Source: Gnetum montanum (lineage: Eukaryota; Streptophyta; Gnetopsida; Gnetales; Gnetaceae). Taken from it: a stretch of 64,000 nt of DNA. Below are positions 44,175 to 55,634 of the stretch, piece after piece. Position numbers and translations under genes: made by a program. The stretch's first letter is position 1. Every line of letters begins with the position of its first letter. The notes under the pieces were generated by a model. The model was not told the origin of the DNA. It did no database searches and saw only the letters and a program-made list of their open reading frames with translations. The stretch spans positions 611,177-675,176 of the forward strand of contig MNCI01020980.1 in NCBI GenBank assembly GCA_015680685.1, read 5' to 3'.

Positions 44175-44192
44175 AGGTGCCATTGCTGGGGA
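44175..44192 (+). other. A2 primer-binding site, decayed tRNA-Asp type
   Basis: AGGTGCCATTGCTGGGGA occupies the position of the A1 site, one base after the LTR. It retains most of the match to the tRNA-Asp 3' end, with changes concentrated at CpG positions. Confidence 0.65.
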
Positions 44193-44317
44193 CCAAGTGT
44201 TTTTGTGCTAAGTAGAACATAAGAGATCATTCACATCATTGGGAGCTTAAACGAACCTTAGGGTTAATTAAATAAGAAAAATTATATAACAGTTAAATAG
44301 CACATCAGTAAGACACA

Positions 44318-47300
44318 ATGTCTTCTTCTTCTTCTCACAAGAGCATTACACCACCTAGGGACAATACAAGAAACAGTCAGCAATCAAACACACATAACCT
44401 AAATCCACTAGTTCCTCAACAATATAGGGTGGAATATACTCATCCTGATGAGTATATTCCCAATTTTACTTTTATCCTCCATCAAGATGAACAGATGCAC
44501 TGAAGAGACTTGCATGGTAACATTATGTTACCTCCGGATCATGCAGTTCCCAACATGCTCCTCCATGCTTTGGCACAGATTGGCATGACTCAGCTCTATG
44601 TTGAATATGTTATAGGTGATTTTGATACAAGGGATTACCATCCTACATCAACACAATGTATGAGGGACTCAAGAAAGGAGAGCCAACATACACTGTTGAA
44701 GGGCAAAGAGGTCCCACACGTCCTAAGTGAAATCGGAGATGGTGAACCACTTATAACGGGTTCTCTATCAAAAGATGTTCCCCCTTCTAATGATAGTGAG
44801 GAGGTGGGCTATCAAAACCTACACTCCATGATACACAACCCTGGTTCTGATCCTCATGAACACCAGCTGTTCACTGAGGGAACAACAACATATAACAAGA
44901 ATGGGCACTCAGATCGTCATCACGATCAGGGCTGAAGCCACAGAAGAGAAGGTAAGAAACATCATCATGATAATGGTTCTCCTTCTTCTTCTCCTTTTTC
45001 ACATCACTCATCCTCTTCTTCCACATCTGGGCACGACCATCACGAGCACAATGGTGATGATAGAGGTAGGAAAAATGAGAGACCTCGACGAGAGAGTCGA
45101 GAGAGAGGACAAGGGCATGAACGAAGGGAAAGTAGGGAACAACGTAGGCATCATAGACATCATGGAAAAAGACGATCATGATGAACCCCTACTTGCCACC
45201 TGAAGTATGCTAGATATAATGGAGGTTGTAAGAATACCAACAAGGCATTTGAAAGATAGCAAGATCAAGTGCTTAGACATGAATAACATCCCACACTTTG
45301 AAGGGGGATACAATGCGGATCCAGAAAATCATTTACTGGCATTCCACAATGCCTAAACCTTGTAGAACATAGAGAATGAGTGGCAAAAACTGAAGTTGTT
45401 TCCCAGGACACTCATTAAGGAAGCAGAGAGTTAGTACTAGTCCTTAGAACTGGAAACCATCAGGAGGTGGAGTACGGTGTTAGAACTCTTTAATGATAAG
45501 TATCAAACATACTCTAGAGTGTCTAATTTATGTAAGTAGATCCAAGGATGGAAGCAAGGTACTCATGAACCCTTGGATGCTGCCATGAGCTACTACTATG
45601 CATTGTTACATCATTGCCTAAGCCATGGTTATGCACAGCGGGATCAACTTCGCCACATCGTAGATGGGCTAAGGTATGAAACTAGGAGAAACCTTGGGAC
45701 TTATGCCCAAGGGAGACTATCAGAACTTAGATCCCATGAAATTCATAGCTTGTTGGAACAAGTAGCCAAAGAAGAAGGGGAGCTACGAAAAAGGGAAATT
45801 ACGGAAGAATATAACCGTGATTCCTCTCTTCAAAAGAAGGAAGTGAGATTTTGCGATGAAGAGGATGAGTCACCACTTGAAGAGTTGGTGAATAGAAAAA
45901 CCTTGCTACTTCAGAAATTAACCACAGAAGTATCAACTAAGGTAGATGAAGTATTGAGATCCTTAGACAGTAAAATTGAAACTATCCTAAAAATTGTAGA
46001 AAAGTTTAAGGAGGAATGAAGTAGTGACAAAGATAAGAAAAAGTAGAGAGATTCAGGCCCTACACGTGACAAGGGTAAGGGAAAAACAACTATCTCTGAT
46101 GTGGTTGTGGATTTAGACATAGACGATGATGATGGATGTGAGATCTACCAATATGACCATCCTAACCCCCCCCCTCTAATCATCTCACATCTACAAGAGT
46201 CTGGGGTGTATGCACTTAACCCGAGACTCAACAAACAACAGACACCTCGAAGGTTACCTTATCCCCAAGGTAACCCAAGAGAGTTCCACCAACCGTTGAT
46301 GTACTATCCAAGTGGAACTCCACCACAACCCATTAGACAACATCAGCAGTGAAAATACCCATAGTCATGGGGGATGCCACCGCCAAAACAACAGTACCCT
46401 TACTAGTAGCCAAACCCATATGGATACTATGTGCAGTAGTCGATTTCTCCAAGTGACTCCATGGGTCACACAACTCCCCAACATTACTACCAAGTTCAAG
46501 AGTACTTTAGGAGGACTCCTTCTCCTCTAGGAGACACTCCATACCCATACCATCCTCCTAATCCATTTGCACCTCTTCCACCAATAGTTCCCATAACACC
46601 TGCTGCTCCAACAATGCAAGGGGAACTCCCCACTCAACTGCAGCAACAAAATGCTACAAGAGCCGTAAACATTCGACCCACTACTGGTTCTAACAACCAC
46701 AAAAAGAGAAGACCTTTCTTTAGAACCAAAAGCCCAGACAAGCTCTCACAACAACAAGTGCTTGAGTTTAGGTACGCTCCTCCAACACATAAGGCTTCGG
46801 AGCACCCTTCAGTCCAACAACAGAGCTTAATGCATACAGTTATGTTAATTCATACCATAATCAACTGGATCAAGGTAGGCCACCTTCCCAAGAAATTATC
46901 TAATCCTGTGAGTCCCTTAATCTACTTCCAAGTCACCAAGAACGAACCACATAAGGCTCTTCTTGACTCAGGTTCTAGAGTCAACTTAATTTCACGAGAA
47001 ATGTATCAAGCCTGGAACCTGCCCCAACTTAAGAAGAGCAACATTCAATTAGAGCTAGTAGACCATTCCATCACCATTCCCTTAGGATTGATGGAGGAAA
47101 TTGTTACCACTGTGTGTGGTTGCTCATACCCAGTCGATTTCCTGGTGATAGAAGTTAACAATAATGAAGGGAACTTCCCAATTATAATGGGAAGTGCATG
47201 GCTAAGTACAGTAGATGCATGCCTAGGAATTCGTGATCTTTCCTTGGGAATCTCTAAGGTAAACATTTATGGAAATATTGAGAAGAGAAAAGTTCCATGC

Positions 47301-47339
47301 ATCACATACAGTGATTCATCGGGTGATGACATGGAATAA
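44318..47339 (+). pseudogene. A2 gag-protease polyprotein, the best preserved copy
   Basis: It starts at ATG 44318 with the serine run shared with A1 and A3. The N-terminal frame (HPDEYIPNFTFILHQDEQ) is broken by a stop at 44501 and by TGA at 44933. The Arg/His/Ser-rich linker follows to about 45180. Between it and 45207 the frame changes once. The gag core (FEGGYNADPENH, ELFNDKYQTYSRVSNL) has several stops, including TAG at 45537-45539 shared with A1. The next segment, 45573-46019, is open for 148 codons (LRYETRRNLGTYAQ, then coiled acidic sequence). The final 292 codons (46461-47339) are open and hold the Pro-rich tail and protease. Gag would assemble particles, and the protease would cleave the polyprotein. 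Confidence 0.85.
46920..47339 (+). pseudogene. A2 aspartic protease domain with intact D-S-G
   Basis: KALLDSGSRVNLIS carries the canonical catalytic Asp-Ser-Gly, followed by MYQAWNLPQLKKS, ITIPLGLMEEIV, a VDFLVIEV strand and the FPIIMGSAWLST flap-end motif. This pattern matches Athila/Tat-type proteases. The domain is within an open frame, although the upstream gag is broken. After the last codons (SDSSGDDME) the frame ends at 47339 with no linker to a reverse transcriptase. Confidence 0.75.
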
Positions 47340-47645
47340 TGCACAACATCTCCTCCATGCAATAGGTGTGCCCTTGATACTGTGAGACAAAGATTCCTGT
47401 ATGTAGCAACCACACAACTAGTAGTAGACACCCCATGGTTGAAAGCTATTTGGAAGAGCAACTGACAAACATGCATGAAATGAACTGGGGAAGTAACCCA
47501 TGCCAATAATGAAGGCATAGACACATTGGAATATGAGCGTCGCCAACTTCCACCCCTTAATCTAAGAACATCAATTGGGAGAGGTTGGGCACGTCTACGA
47601 AATTCAAACAAATGCTCATTATTTCGAATATCTCCCTTGCAATTC

Positions 47646-49683
47646 AGTCATGGGGGAGATGGCCACCTATGCTGATCATTTTGGGCCCTCAGTTCTTTTT
47701 AGTTTTTGTTTTCCACATTTTTTTACAAGTTTTTTTTACACATTTTTGTTTTACACGTTTTTGTTTTACGCGTTTTTGTTTTACACATTTTTGTTTTATA
47801 TTTTTTTTCTTACACATTTTTTTTTTACAAATTTCTTTAACTTTTTTTATTTTTTTTTTACAATTTCTTTAACTCTTCTTGTTTTTGTTTTTCAACATCA
47901 TTATACTTTTTCATTTTTTTGGGTGTGTGTGTGTGCGTGTGTCATCCTCCCTATAAGTTTATCACCCAATAAGTGTTCTTCATGATGGTATGAACCATTT
48001 TCATATTAATTGCTAATGTTTTGTTTTTACCTTTAATTCATGATGTTGATACTAAGGTATGTTCCTTTTGATATGGCAAGCAATGAGCTCACTTCATCCA
48101 TCCGTCCACCAGTTTCAATGGTCTCTCTCGGCTTGGAAATGTATAATATTTTTCTAATAAGAACTTTAATGAATCAGTGACTAGGAATTTCTCAAACTAA
48201 AGAAGAACTCAAGGATTGGAAAGGGTGCGACTTCAAGGGAACTTGATGCATTTGTGTTGGCCGTTCTCTTGGGTGCTTGAATGTTTTCTTCTTGAGTTTT
48301 CTTGCCACTTCAACGTTACCCAATTATCAGGAAACTGAACAATAAAAATAATAAAGACTTTGCATGGTGTGGTTCTCATGCATAAAAACACAAAACAAAA
48401 AAAAAAAAAAAAAAAACTATGAGAACTTAAAGCACACCCCTTAGAAAAAATAATCCCTTGGGCTACAAGCACTGGTTATGGAACTCAAAATAAAAATGTT
48501 CCCTTTAACTAAGGGCCTTCTCGCTTCCTATTCTCTCCTTTGTTTGTTGGAGTGTTGGTGACTCTTGGGTAATGGCATTCTTGTTACTTCAAGAGGATGG
48601 ATTGGCCGAATGCATTAATGCGAAGTCACTGGATGTGGTTTGTTTGAGGCTGGAGTTGGAATGAGATTTTCCAAGTCACAGTAATCATAAAACACACAAG
48701 GGGATGTACACCACCTTGTTCTTGAGATCCCATTCCATCCTCTTCTCTCCATCCTTCTCTCCATTATTCACCTCATTTTCAGTTGTATCATTAGTGTATA
48801 TTTTGGTTGATGCATTATTTTCTTTTCGGTAAACTCTTGTGGTTAAGAATTTAACTCTTGTTCCAAATGACATTCCCAGAGCCTACGAACTCTTTGAATG
48901 TGGGTTTGTCAGGGCATTAAGGGCATGAGCCTGCTTTGTGGAGGACCCACTGACATTTCTATTTGATGCACTTGTTAACTTCCTTTCCCTAACATTTTTG
49001 CAATTAATTTTATTTTGTTTATTTCCATCTTGACATCCATTTCATCGATGTTATAGTTATCCCTTTTTCTTCATCTTTCTTGTTCCTTTTTCTTTCTCCA
49101 TCCTATAGCTACCAGAGGTTCGCGATTAGTCATGGGGGTACAAGGCCTAATTTTTTTTATTTTCTCCTAAACCCTACAAATTCGGTAGTCATCAATATTA
49201 TATCTCCAGATCTGTATTAGCCATACCAAAACCTAGCCAATAGACCTTTCGCCGAAGCAAGGTATCAACTACATTGAAATTCATTTACCCTTGCTAATAT
49301 AAGATTTTGTTGTGTGTGCAGATGGCAATCATACGACAATGGAGGGGATCTGGAAGGAACATTTGGAATGGAGCCAATGCTGGAAGCAGCTATGTAAGGA
49401 GTAATACCAATGGTGCACTTACATATGGATAACGAAAGGCACAATCTTGGCATTGGCAGCAGCAACACTTCTTTCTCTCTCTCTTTCTCAGTTGCCAAAT
49501 GAGGCCTGATGTCAATGTAATAAGGTGTTCACTCTTGTTGTCATGAACGCTAGTTTTGTCAAGTCTTGTCATGATGATCCATTTACAAGGCATCCCATTG
49601 GTTTCATTTGAAGTCAATAATCCCATACCTTTCCAATATTATTGTAATGAACTTGAGGACGAGTTTTTATTCAGTCATGGGGA
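47646..49683 (+). other. A2 3' noncoding region with three AGTCATGGGG motifs
   Basis: The motif occurs at 47646-47656, 49128-49138 and 49673-49683 (the last with four Gs). A T-rich tract runs about 47690-47950 and ends in a GT-rich segment. The blocks follow the same order as in A1. No domain was seen. Confidence 0.7.
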
Positions 49684-49685
49684 TA

Positions 49686-50489
49686 TGATGGGACGTGATA
49701 TCGCATGGGCCATGATATCGCGTTGTCCCCTGCGATATCACATATGCGATATCACGGTGCACCGTCATATCTATAAATAAGAGGTGGCTCTCCCTTATTT
49801 ACCATCCTAGGCTTAGACCGTAGTGAAATTCTGGTAGCTTGATCTCTCCAGAGATAGAATATTTTCCACGTGCCCATAGTAGGAACTCCAAAGTAAACGG
49901 ATCTTTATTTGAGCAGACATTGTACCTGAACATAAGTTTGTGTACAGCAATAAAGATGAACTTCTTGGATAAACCTTACAGTGCATGGAATAGGCTAATT
50001 AGGACTTTTATTTATTTTTATTTACTATTTTCCATTTAAATGCTTTATTAGTTATTAAATATTTCTCAACCCTTCTCTCCTAGTTAAGTGCCTCAGTACG
50101 ACTACTTTGAGCACATGCGTTACGCGTGGTGATCCCAGCAACAACTAGCATTTGGTAACCATGGTTGCATTAGTTCAAGGTATGAATGGTAAGTGGGAAC
50201 TGATGCTGATGCTAGGTTAATTAAGACTTAGTTAGTTAGTTAGAGTTAGTAATTAGTCTCTTCAACCCTTCACCTCACTAGCATAGGAGATAAAACAGAA
50301 AAGCTATAAAAATCATATACCTCGAACCATACACTGTGACAAATACAAGTAATTCTGGGAAGACAACAAATAATTAACCTTAAGTGTTCCATGGGATGTG
50401 TAGGCACTTAGTCTATAGAGTTCGACCGGATCATGCGTGTTACATTTGTATTCGTATGGTTGAGTGTAGGGGTACCTCGCCACTCATCA
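49686..50489 (+). repeat. A2 3' LTR
   Basis: It starts TGATGGGACGTGATATCGC and ends CACTCATCA. Fewer palindrome modules than in the 5' LTR precede TATAAATA at 49772-49779. AATAAAG follows in R (about 49952). Length is 804 bp. Confidence 0.9.
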
Positions 50490-50494
50490 TCAAT
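50490..50494 (+). repeat. Target-site duplication of A2, right copy (TCAAT)
   Basis: This is identical to 43322-43326. Confidence 0.9.
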
Positions 50495-51269
50495 CATCAA
50501 AATTCATAAATAGAATCCAGACATTAGCAATCAAAAAAATTAAGTATAAACCACCATTAGCAAATAGCTATAACATCACTATGTTTTGTTAACACTAAAG
50601 AAAAACAAAAAAAATTATTAGAAAATACAAGAAAAATACACACAAAAAAATAGAGTCAAATATAAAAGCAATTGTAAAATATTCAAGAAAGATAAAACGT
50701 ACTAACGATGTTATAAAACAAAAAATGGTGTAAAAAAAAGTGTAAAGACAAAGAAAGTGTAAAAAAAAAGTGTAAAAATTAAGAGTCACTTGAATGATTA
50801 GCATAGATGCCCATCTCCCCCATGACTAAGTTGAAAGGAGGAGATATGAAGGATTGAGCAAGGTTGTTCATCCAATGAGGTGTTATTAGCACTGGCTCAT
50901 TTTGGCTCATGGAAAGGTTTGACTTATTGCATGTTGATGAGTTACTTCTTGTTTGGGCTTTCAAGTTTGTAGATCAACATGACCCTAGAAGAAAAGGTTT
51001 CATGAATGATATAAGACCCTTCCCACAATGTTTGGAACTTAGTTTGTTGAGGCACATGTGTAGGATTCTCATAAAGGATCTTGTATTTGGGTTGAAATTT
51101 CATTCAAAGAGTCCCACATTCTCATACGATCATAATTACTACTTTGCTCTTTGGATGCCTCTGCTATTTTCAGAGTAGTTTGGAACTTTTCATTCAACGA
51201 GTCCCACATTTTGTCTACCTTAGTGGAAATTTTAGAGACAAATTTTTGAATCAACAAGGTCTTTCATTG
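50495..51269 (-). mobile_element. A4 middle part: T-rich tract and gag end (minus strand)
   Basis: On the minus strand, 51257-51069 encodes a gag coiled segment (ISTKVDKMWDSLNEKFQTT) that resembles KVDEVLRSLDSKIETIL in A2. AGTCATGGGGG appears on the minus strand at 50827-50817, and a T-rich tract with TTTTTACAC units at 50785-50585. The recognisable protease is absent between them, so A4 carries an internal deletion or is gag-only. The piece is bounded by the A2 and A3 insertions. Confidence 0.7.
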
Positions 51270-51274
51270 CATGA
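51270..51274 (+). repeat. Target-site duplication of A3, left copy (CATGA)
   Basis: CATGA directly precedes the A3 5' LTR, and an identical CATGA lies at 58477-58481. Confidence 0.9.
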
Positions 51275-52052
51275 TGATGAGCTGCGATATTGTGTACGTG
51301 ATATTGCAGCCTGCTGAAACATCTATAAATAAGAGGCAGCTTCCCTTGTTTAGGCATCTAGAATCTAGACCCTTAGCCAAACTACAGTAGTTTTACCATT
51401 CTAGAGTTAGAATAATTTCCATGTGCCCGCAGTAGGAGTCTCAAAGTGAATGGATCTTTATTCGAGCAAATTGTACCTGAGCACACATTTGTGTACGACA
51501 ATAAAGACAAACTTTCTAATAGACCTTGTAGCATGTGGACTAAGCTAAATAGGATTTAATTATTGTTAAATGCTTAAATGCTTTCTTAGATAATTAATCT
51601 CTCTCAACCCTTAACTCTCCTAGTTAAGTGCATTCAGTACGACCACTTCGAGCACGTGTGTAACGCTTGGTAACCTAGTAACAAGTAGCATTTGGTAATC
51701 CCAGCAGTGTTGGAGAGGTTCAAGGTATGTATGGCAAGTGGGAACAGATACTAGTGCTAGGACGATTAGAACTTAGTTAGTGAATAGTTAATGAAAGTTA
51801 TTCAATTAGTGCTCTTCACCTTCCCCTCTTAGCATAGGACATTAAAAAGATAAAAGATATAAAAATCATATACCTCAAGCTTACTTAGCCATACAACTGT
51901 GACAATACAAGTAAGTTTGGGAAGACATCGATTGATTAACCTTAAGTGTTCCATTAGGGCGTGTAAGGACTTAGTCCTTGGAGTTCAACCAGATCACATG
52001 TGAGATGCTCGTATTCGTATTGTTAAGTGTAGGGGTACCTTGCCACTCATCA
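51275..52052 (+). repeat. A3 5' LTR
   Basis: It starts TGATGAGCTGCGATATTG and ends CACTCATCA. Two palindrome modules precede TATAAATA at 51324-51331. The pair GTACCTGAGCACACATTTGT, with AATAAAG downstream, matches the 3' LTR. Confidence 0.9.
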
Positions 52053-52053
52053 T

Positions 52054-52071
52054 TGGTGTCGTTGCTAGGGA
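52054..52071 (+). other. A3 primer-binding site, tRNA-Asp type
   Basis: TGGTGTCGTTGCTAGGGA begins one base after the LTR and differs from the tRNA-Asp complement at only a few positions. Confidence 0.7.
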
Positions 52072-52197
52072 CTTAGTTGTTTATGCACTACGTAGAACAT
52101 AGGAGATCATTCACATCGTTGGGACGCTAGAACGAACCCTTAGGGTTGATCAAAAGAAAATAAGATAACAGTAAATAACACACCAAACAAGAAAAAA

Positions 52198-54755
52198 ATG
52201 TCTTCTTCTTTGCCCAAAAACACTTCACCACCTAGGAATAACAGAAGAGATAGTCAGTGGCACAACACACATAACCAAGATCCACTAGTACCTCAACAAT
52301 TCTGTGTGGTATATACTCATCATGATGAGTATATACCCAACTTTACTTTTATCCTCCATCAAGATGAACAACTGTGTTGGAAATACTTGGAGGGTAACAT
52401 AGTGTTGCCTCCAGACCGAGCAGTCCCCAACATGCTTCTTCATGCTCTCACACAAATAGGCATCTCACAGCTATATGTAGAATACGTTGCATGTGATTAT
52501 GACATAAGGGATTACCATCCCACAAAAGTGCAATGTCAAAGGAACTTACAACAGGAGAGATACTATATATCATTGAAGGGAAAAGGACCCCATAACATCC
52601 CACACATTTTAAGTGAAATTGGAGATCGTGAACCAATTCCAACATGTTCCCCATCAATTAATGTTCCCCCTCCTAATGATGGTGAGGAGGTGGTGTATCA
52701 GAACCTTCACTCTACAATTCACAACCCTAGTTCTGATCCCCACAAACACCAAGTGTTTAATGAGGGAACACAAACACATGATAAGGACGGTCAATCTGAT
52801 CGTAATCACGATCGAGGCCAAAACCATTGAAGAGAAGGTAGGAAACATCGTCATGGCAATGGTTCTTCTTCTTCTTCACCTTCATCATCACATTCACCCT
52901 CTCCTTCTGTATTAGGATGTAGTCATAAGGAACCTAACTGTGAGGATAAGGGTAAAGAGAGTGAGAAACCTCGATGAGAGATTCGAGAATGAGGACGAGG
53001 GAATTCTAGAGAATCATGGCATAGAAGAAGGGAAAGTAGGGAACCACATAGACATCATAGAAACTACGAATGAAATGACCATGAAGAACCCATACTTGCA
53101 ACTTGGAGCATGTTAGACATCACGGAGGCCATAAGGATACCCACAAGGCACCAAAAAGATAGCAGGATCAAGAGACTAAACATGAATAATATCCCACGAT
53201 TTGAGGGTGGATACAACGTTGATCCTCAAAACCACTTACAAGAATTTCACAATGCATGTGCCTTTTAGAATATTGAGAACGAGTGGAAAAAACTAAAGTT
53301 ATTTCCAAGGATACTAGTAAAAGAAGTGGAAAGCTGGTACTAGTCCTTAGAACCGGAATCCATTCAAAGGTGGAGTATGATGCTAGAATTGTTTAATGAT
53401 AAGTATCAAATGTACTCCCAGGTGTCCAACCTACAAAAGAAAATCCAAGGATGGAAGAAGGGAAATCACGAACCCTTGGATGCTACCATGGGCCGATATT
53501 ATGCACTATGAAATCATTGCCCGGGCCATGGTTACTCGTAGGAGGATCAACTACACCACCTCGTAGATGGACTTAGGCATGAAACTACGAGAACCCTTGG
53601 AACATATGCCCAAGGGAGATTATTAGAGCTTAGGTTCCATCAGGCTCATAGATTGTTGGAGCAAGTAGCTAAAGAAGAAGGGGAGCTACGTAAGAGAGAA
53701 AGTGCAGAAGAGTACAACCATGATCCTTCCCTCTAAAAAAGGGGAGTGAGATTCTGTGAGGAGGAGGAAGAGTCACCACTTGAGGAGATGGTGAACAGAA
53801 AAACCTTGTTGCTTCAAAAATTAACAATAGAGGTGTTAGCAAAGGTAGATCAAATGTAGGACTCCTTAGATAGTAGATTTAAAACTGTCCTTAAAATCAT
53901 AGAGGAGTCTAAGGAGCAAAGTAGTGACTATGATAAAAAGAAAAAGAAGGACTTGGACCATGCACATAACAAAGGTAAGGGTAAAATGGCCATCACCGAA
54001 GAGGTTGTGGATTTTGATATGGAAAATGATGGTGGATGTGAGATATGCCAATACGAGCATCCTAAGGGATGTTGTCTAGTAATCTCACACCTACAAGATT
54101 CTAGGGTGTATGCACTCAACCCACGACTTAACAAATAGAAAGCACCTCAAAGGTTACCTTATCCTTAAGGTAACCCAAGGCAGTTCCACCAACCCTTAAC
54201 GTATTATCCAAGTGGAACTCCACCACAACCTATTGAGCAACACCAATAGTGGCAATACCCACAGTCATGGGGGATGCCACCACAAAGGCAACAATACCCT
54301 TACCGACAACTGGATCCATATGGCTATTACGTGCAGCAGCGAGTCTCTCCAAGTAACTTTGTTGATCACATGACCCCACAACATCACTACCAAGTTCAGG
54401 AGTCTTATAGGACTCTTCTCCTTGGAGAGACAAGCCACAAACATACCATCCTCTGAACCCATCCGTGACTCTCACACTGATAGCTCCACTACCATCTGCT
54501 CCAGTAATGCAAGGGAAACTCCCCACTCAACCACAACAACGTAATGATACAAGAGCTATGAACCTCCAAACCACTACTAGTTCTAACAACCATACAAAGA
54601 AAAGATGTTTCTTTAGAACCAACAGCCCAACCAAGCTCTCACAACCACAAGCGGTTGAGCCTCTACATACTCCTCCATCAAATAAGGCTTCGGAGCTCCC
54701 TTCAAACAAAAAATAGAGCTCAACGCACACAATTATGTTAATGCTTGCCATCACT
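52198..54755 (+). pseudogene. A3 gag, degraded
   Basis: It starts at ATG 52198. The N-terminal 210 codons are intact (HHDEYIPNFTFILHQDEQL, LVPQQFCVVYTH) and stop in the His/Arg-rich linker at 52828-52830, where an AGA codon in A1 and A2 reads TGA. The gag core continues (FEGGYNVDPQNHLQ, ELFNDKYQMYSQVSNLQKK) with scattered stops, then an acidic stretch and a Pro/Gln-rich tail to about 54716. The shared TAG of A1 and A2 at the end of SNL is not present here (AAG AAA ATC). Confidence 0.85.
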
Positions 54756-54817
54756 AACTAGATTAAGGAGGGCCACCTTCCTAGGAAATTCTTTGACCTC
54801 GGAAGCCTTTTAATATA

Positions 54818-55214
54818 TCTCCAAGTTGCTGGGAATGAACCTGGTAAAGCTCTTTTGGACTCAAGGTCCGAAGTCAACTTAATATCAAAAGAGATGTATA
54901 AAGCCTAGAACCTGCCTCCACTAAAGAAGAGCAATATTCGCTTAGAGCTAGCTGACCAGTCCATCACTGTTCCCTTGGGACTAGTGGAGGACATCATTAC
55001 CACTGTGTGTGGGTGGTCATACCCAGCTAATTTCCTAGTGATAGAAGTAAATAGTAACAAAAGGGACTTCCCAATAATAATGGGGAGGTCATGGCTAAGT
55101 ATCATAAAGGCATGCCTAGGAATCCATGATCTTTCCCTGGTAATATCTAAGGAAAATTCTTTTGGAAAGATCGAGAAGAAGAAAGTTCCATGCATCACAT
55201 ACAGTGATACATAG
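54818..55214 (+). pseudogene. A3 aspartic protease domain, inactive
   Basis: The catalytic triad region reads LLDSRSEVNLIS, so glycine of D-S-G is replaced by arginine. A TAG follows soon after (KA*NLPPLKKS). The second half is open (LVEDIITTVCGWSYPANFLV, FPIIMGRSWLS). The frame ends at 55214 with a TAG that replaces a serine codon of the SDSSGDD terminus seen in A1 and A2. Confidence 0.75.
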
Positions 55215-55634
55215 GGTGATGGTGTATAGGAATGTTTAGCATTGCTTGCATGCAACCGGTGTGCCCAGGAAGTTAACATACAAAATTTCCTATAAGTAGC
55301 AACCACATGACAAGAAAATAGCCAGTGGTTAATAGCTGATCATAAGAGCAACTCACCAACATGCATGGAACTAACTGAGGGAACAACTTGCTCCCATGTC
55401 GAAATCATAGATACATTGGAGCAAGAGTGTCGCCGACTTCCAAACCTTAACTTGAAAACACCAATTGGGGGAAGTTGGAAACTTCTAAAAAATTCAAACA
55501 AATACTCCAATAAGAGAATTCTAGTCAATGTGAAATAGCCTAAACCTTACCATGAATCTAGAACGGTCAATGCACATAACACATAGAAGAAAGGATGACC
55601 TCACTCATTATTTTGGACCTTCCCCTTCCAACTT

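Larger units (their letters stand above)
43327..50489 (+). mobile_element. A2: complete non-autonomous family A LTR retrotransposon
   Basis: This 7.16-kb element has LTRs at 43327-44173 and 49686-50489, a decayed primer-binding site at 44175-44192, and a gag-protease frame 44318-47339. It also has a T-rich tract, about 1.7 kb of conserved noncoding sequence and a polypurine motif at 49673-49683. Perfect TCAAT duplications flank it. As in A1, there is no reverse transcriptase or integrase. It is inserted into the 3' noncoding region of minus-strand element A4. Confidence 0.9.
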
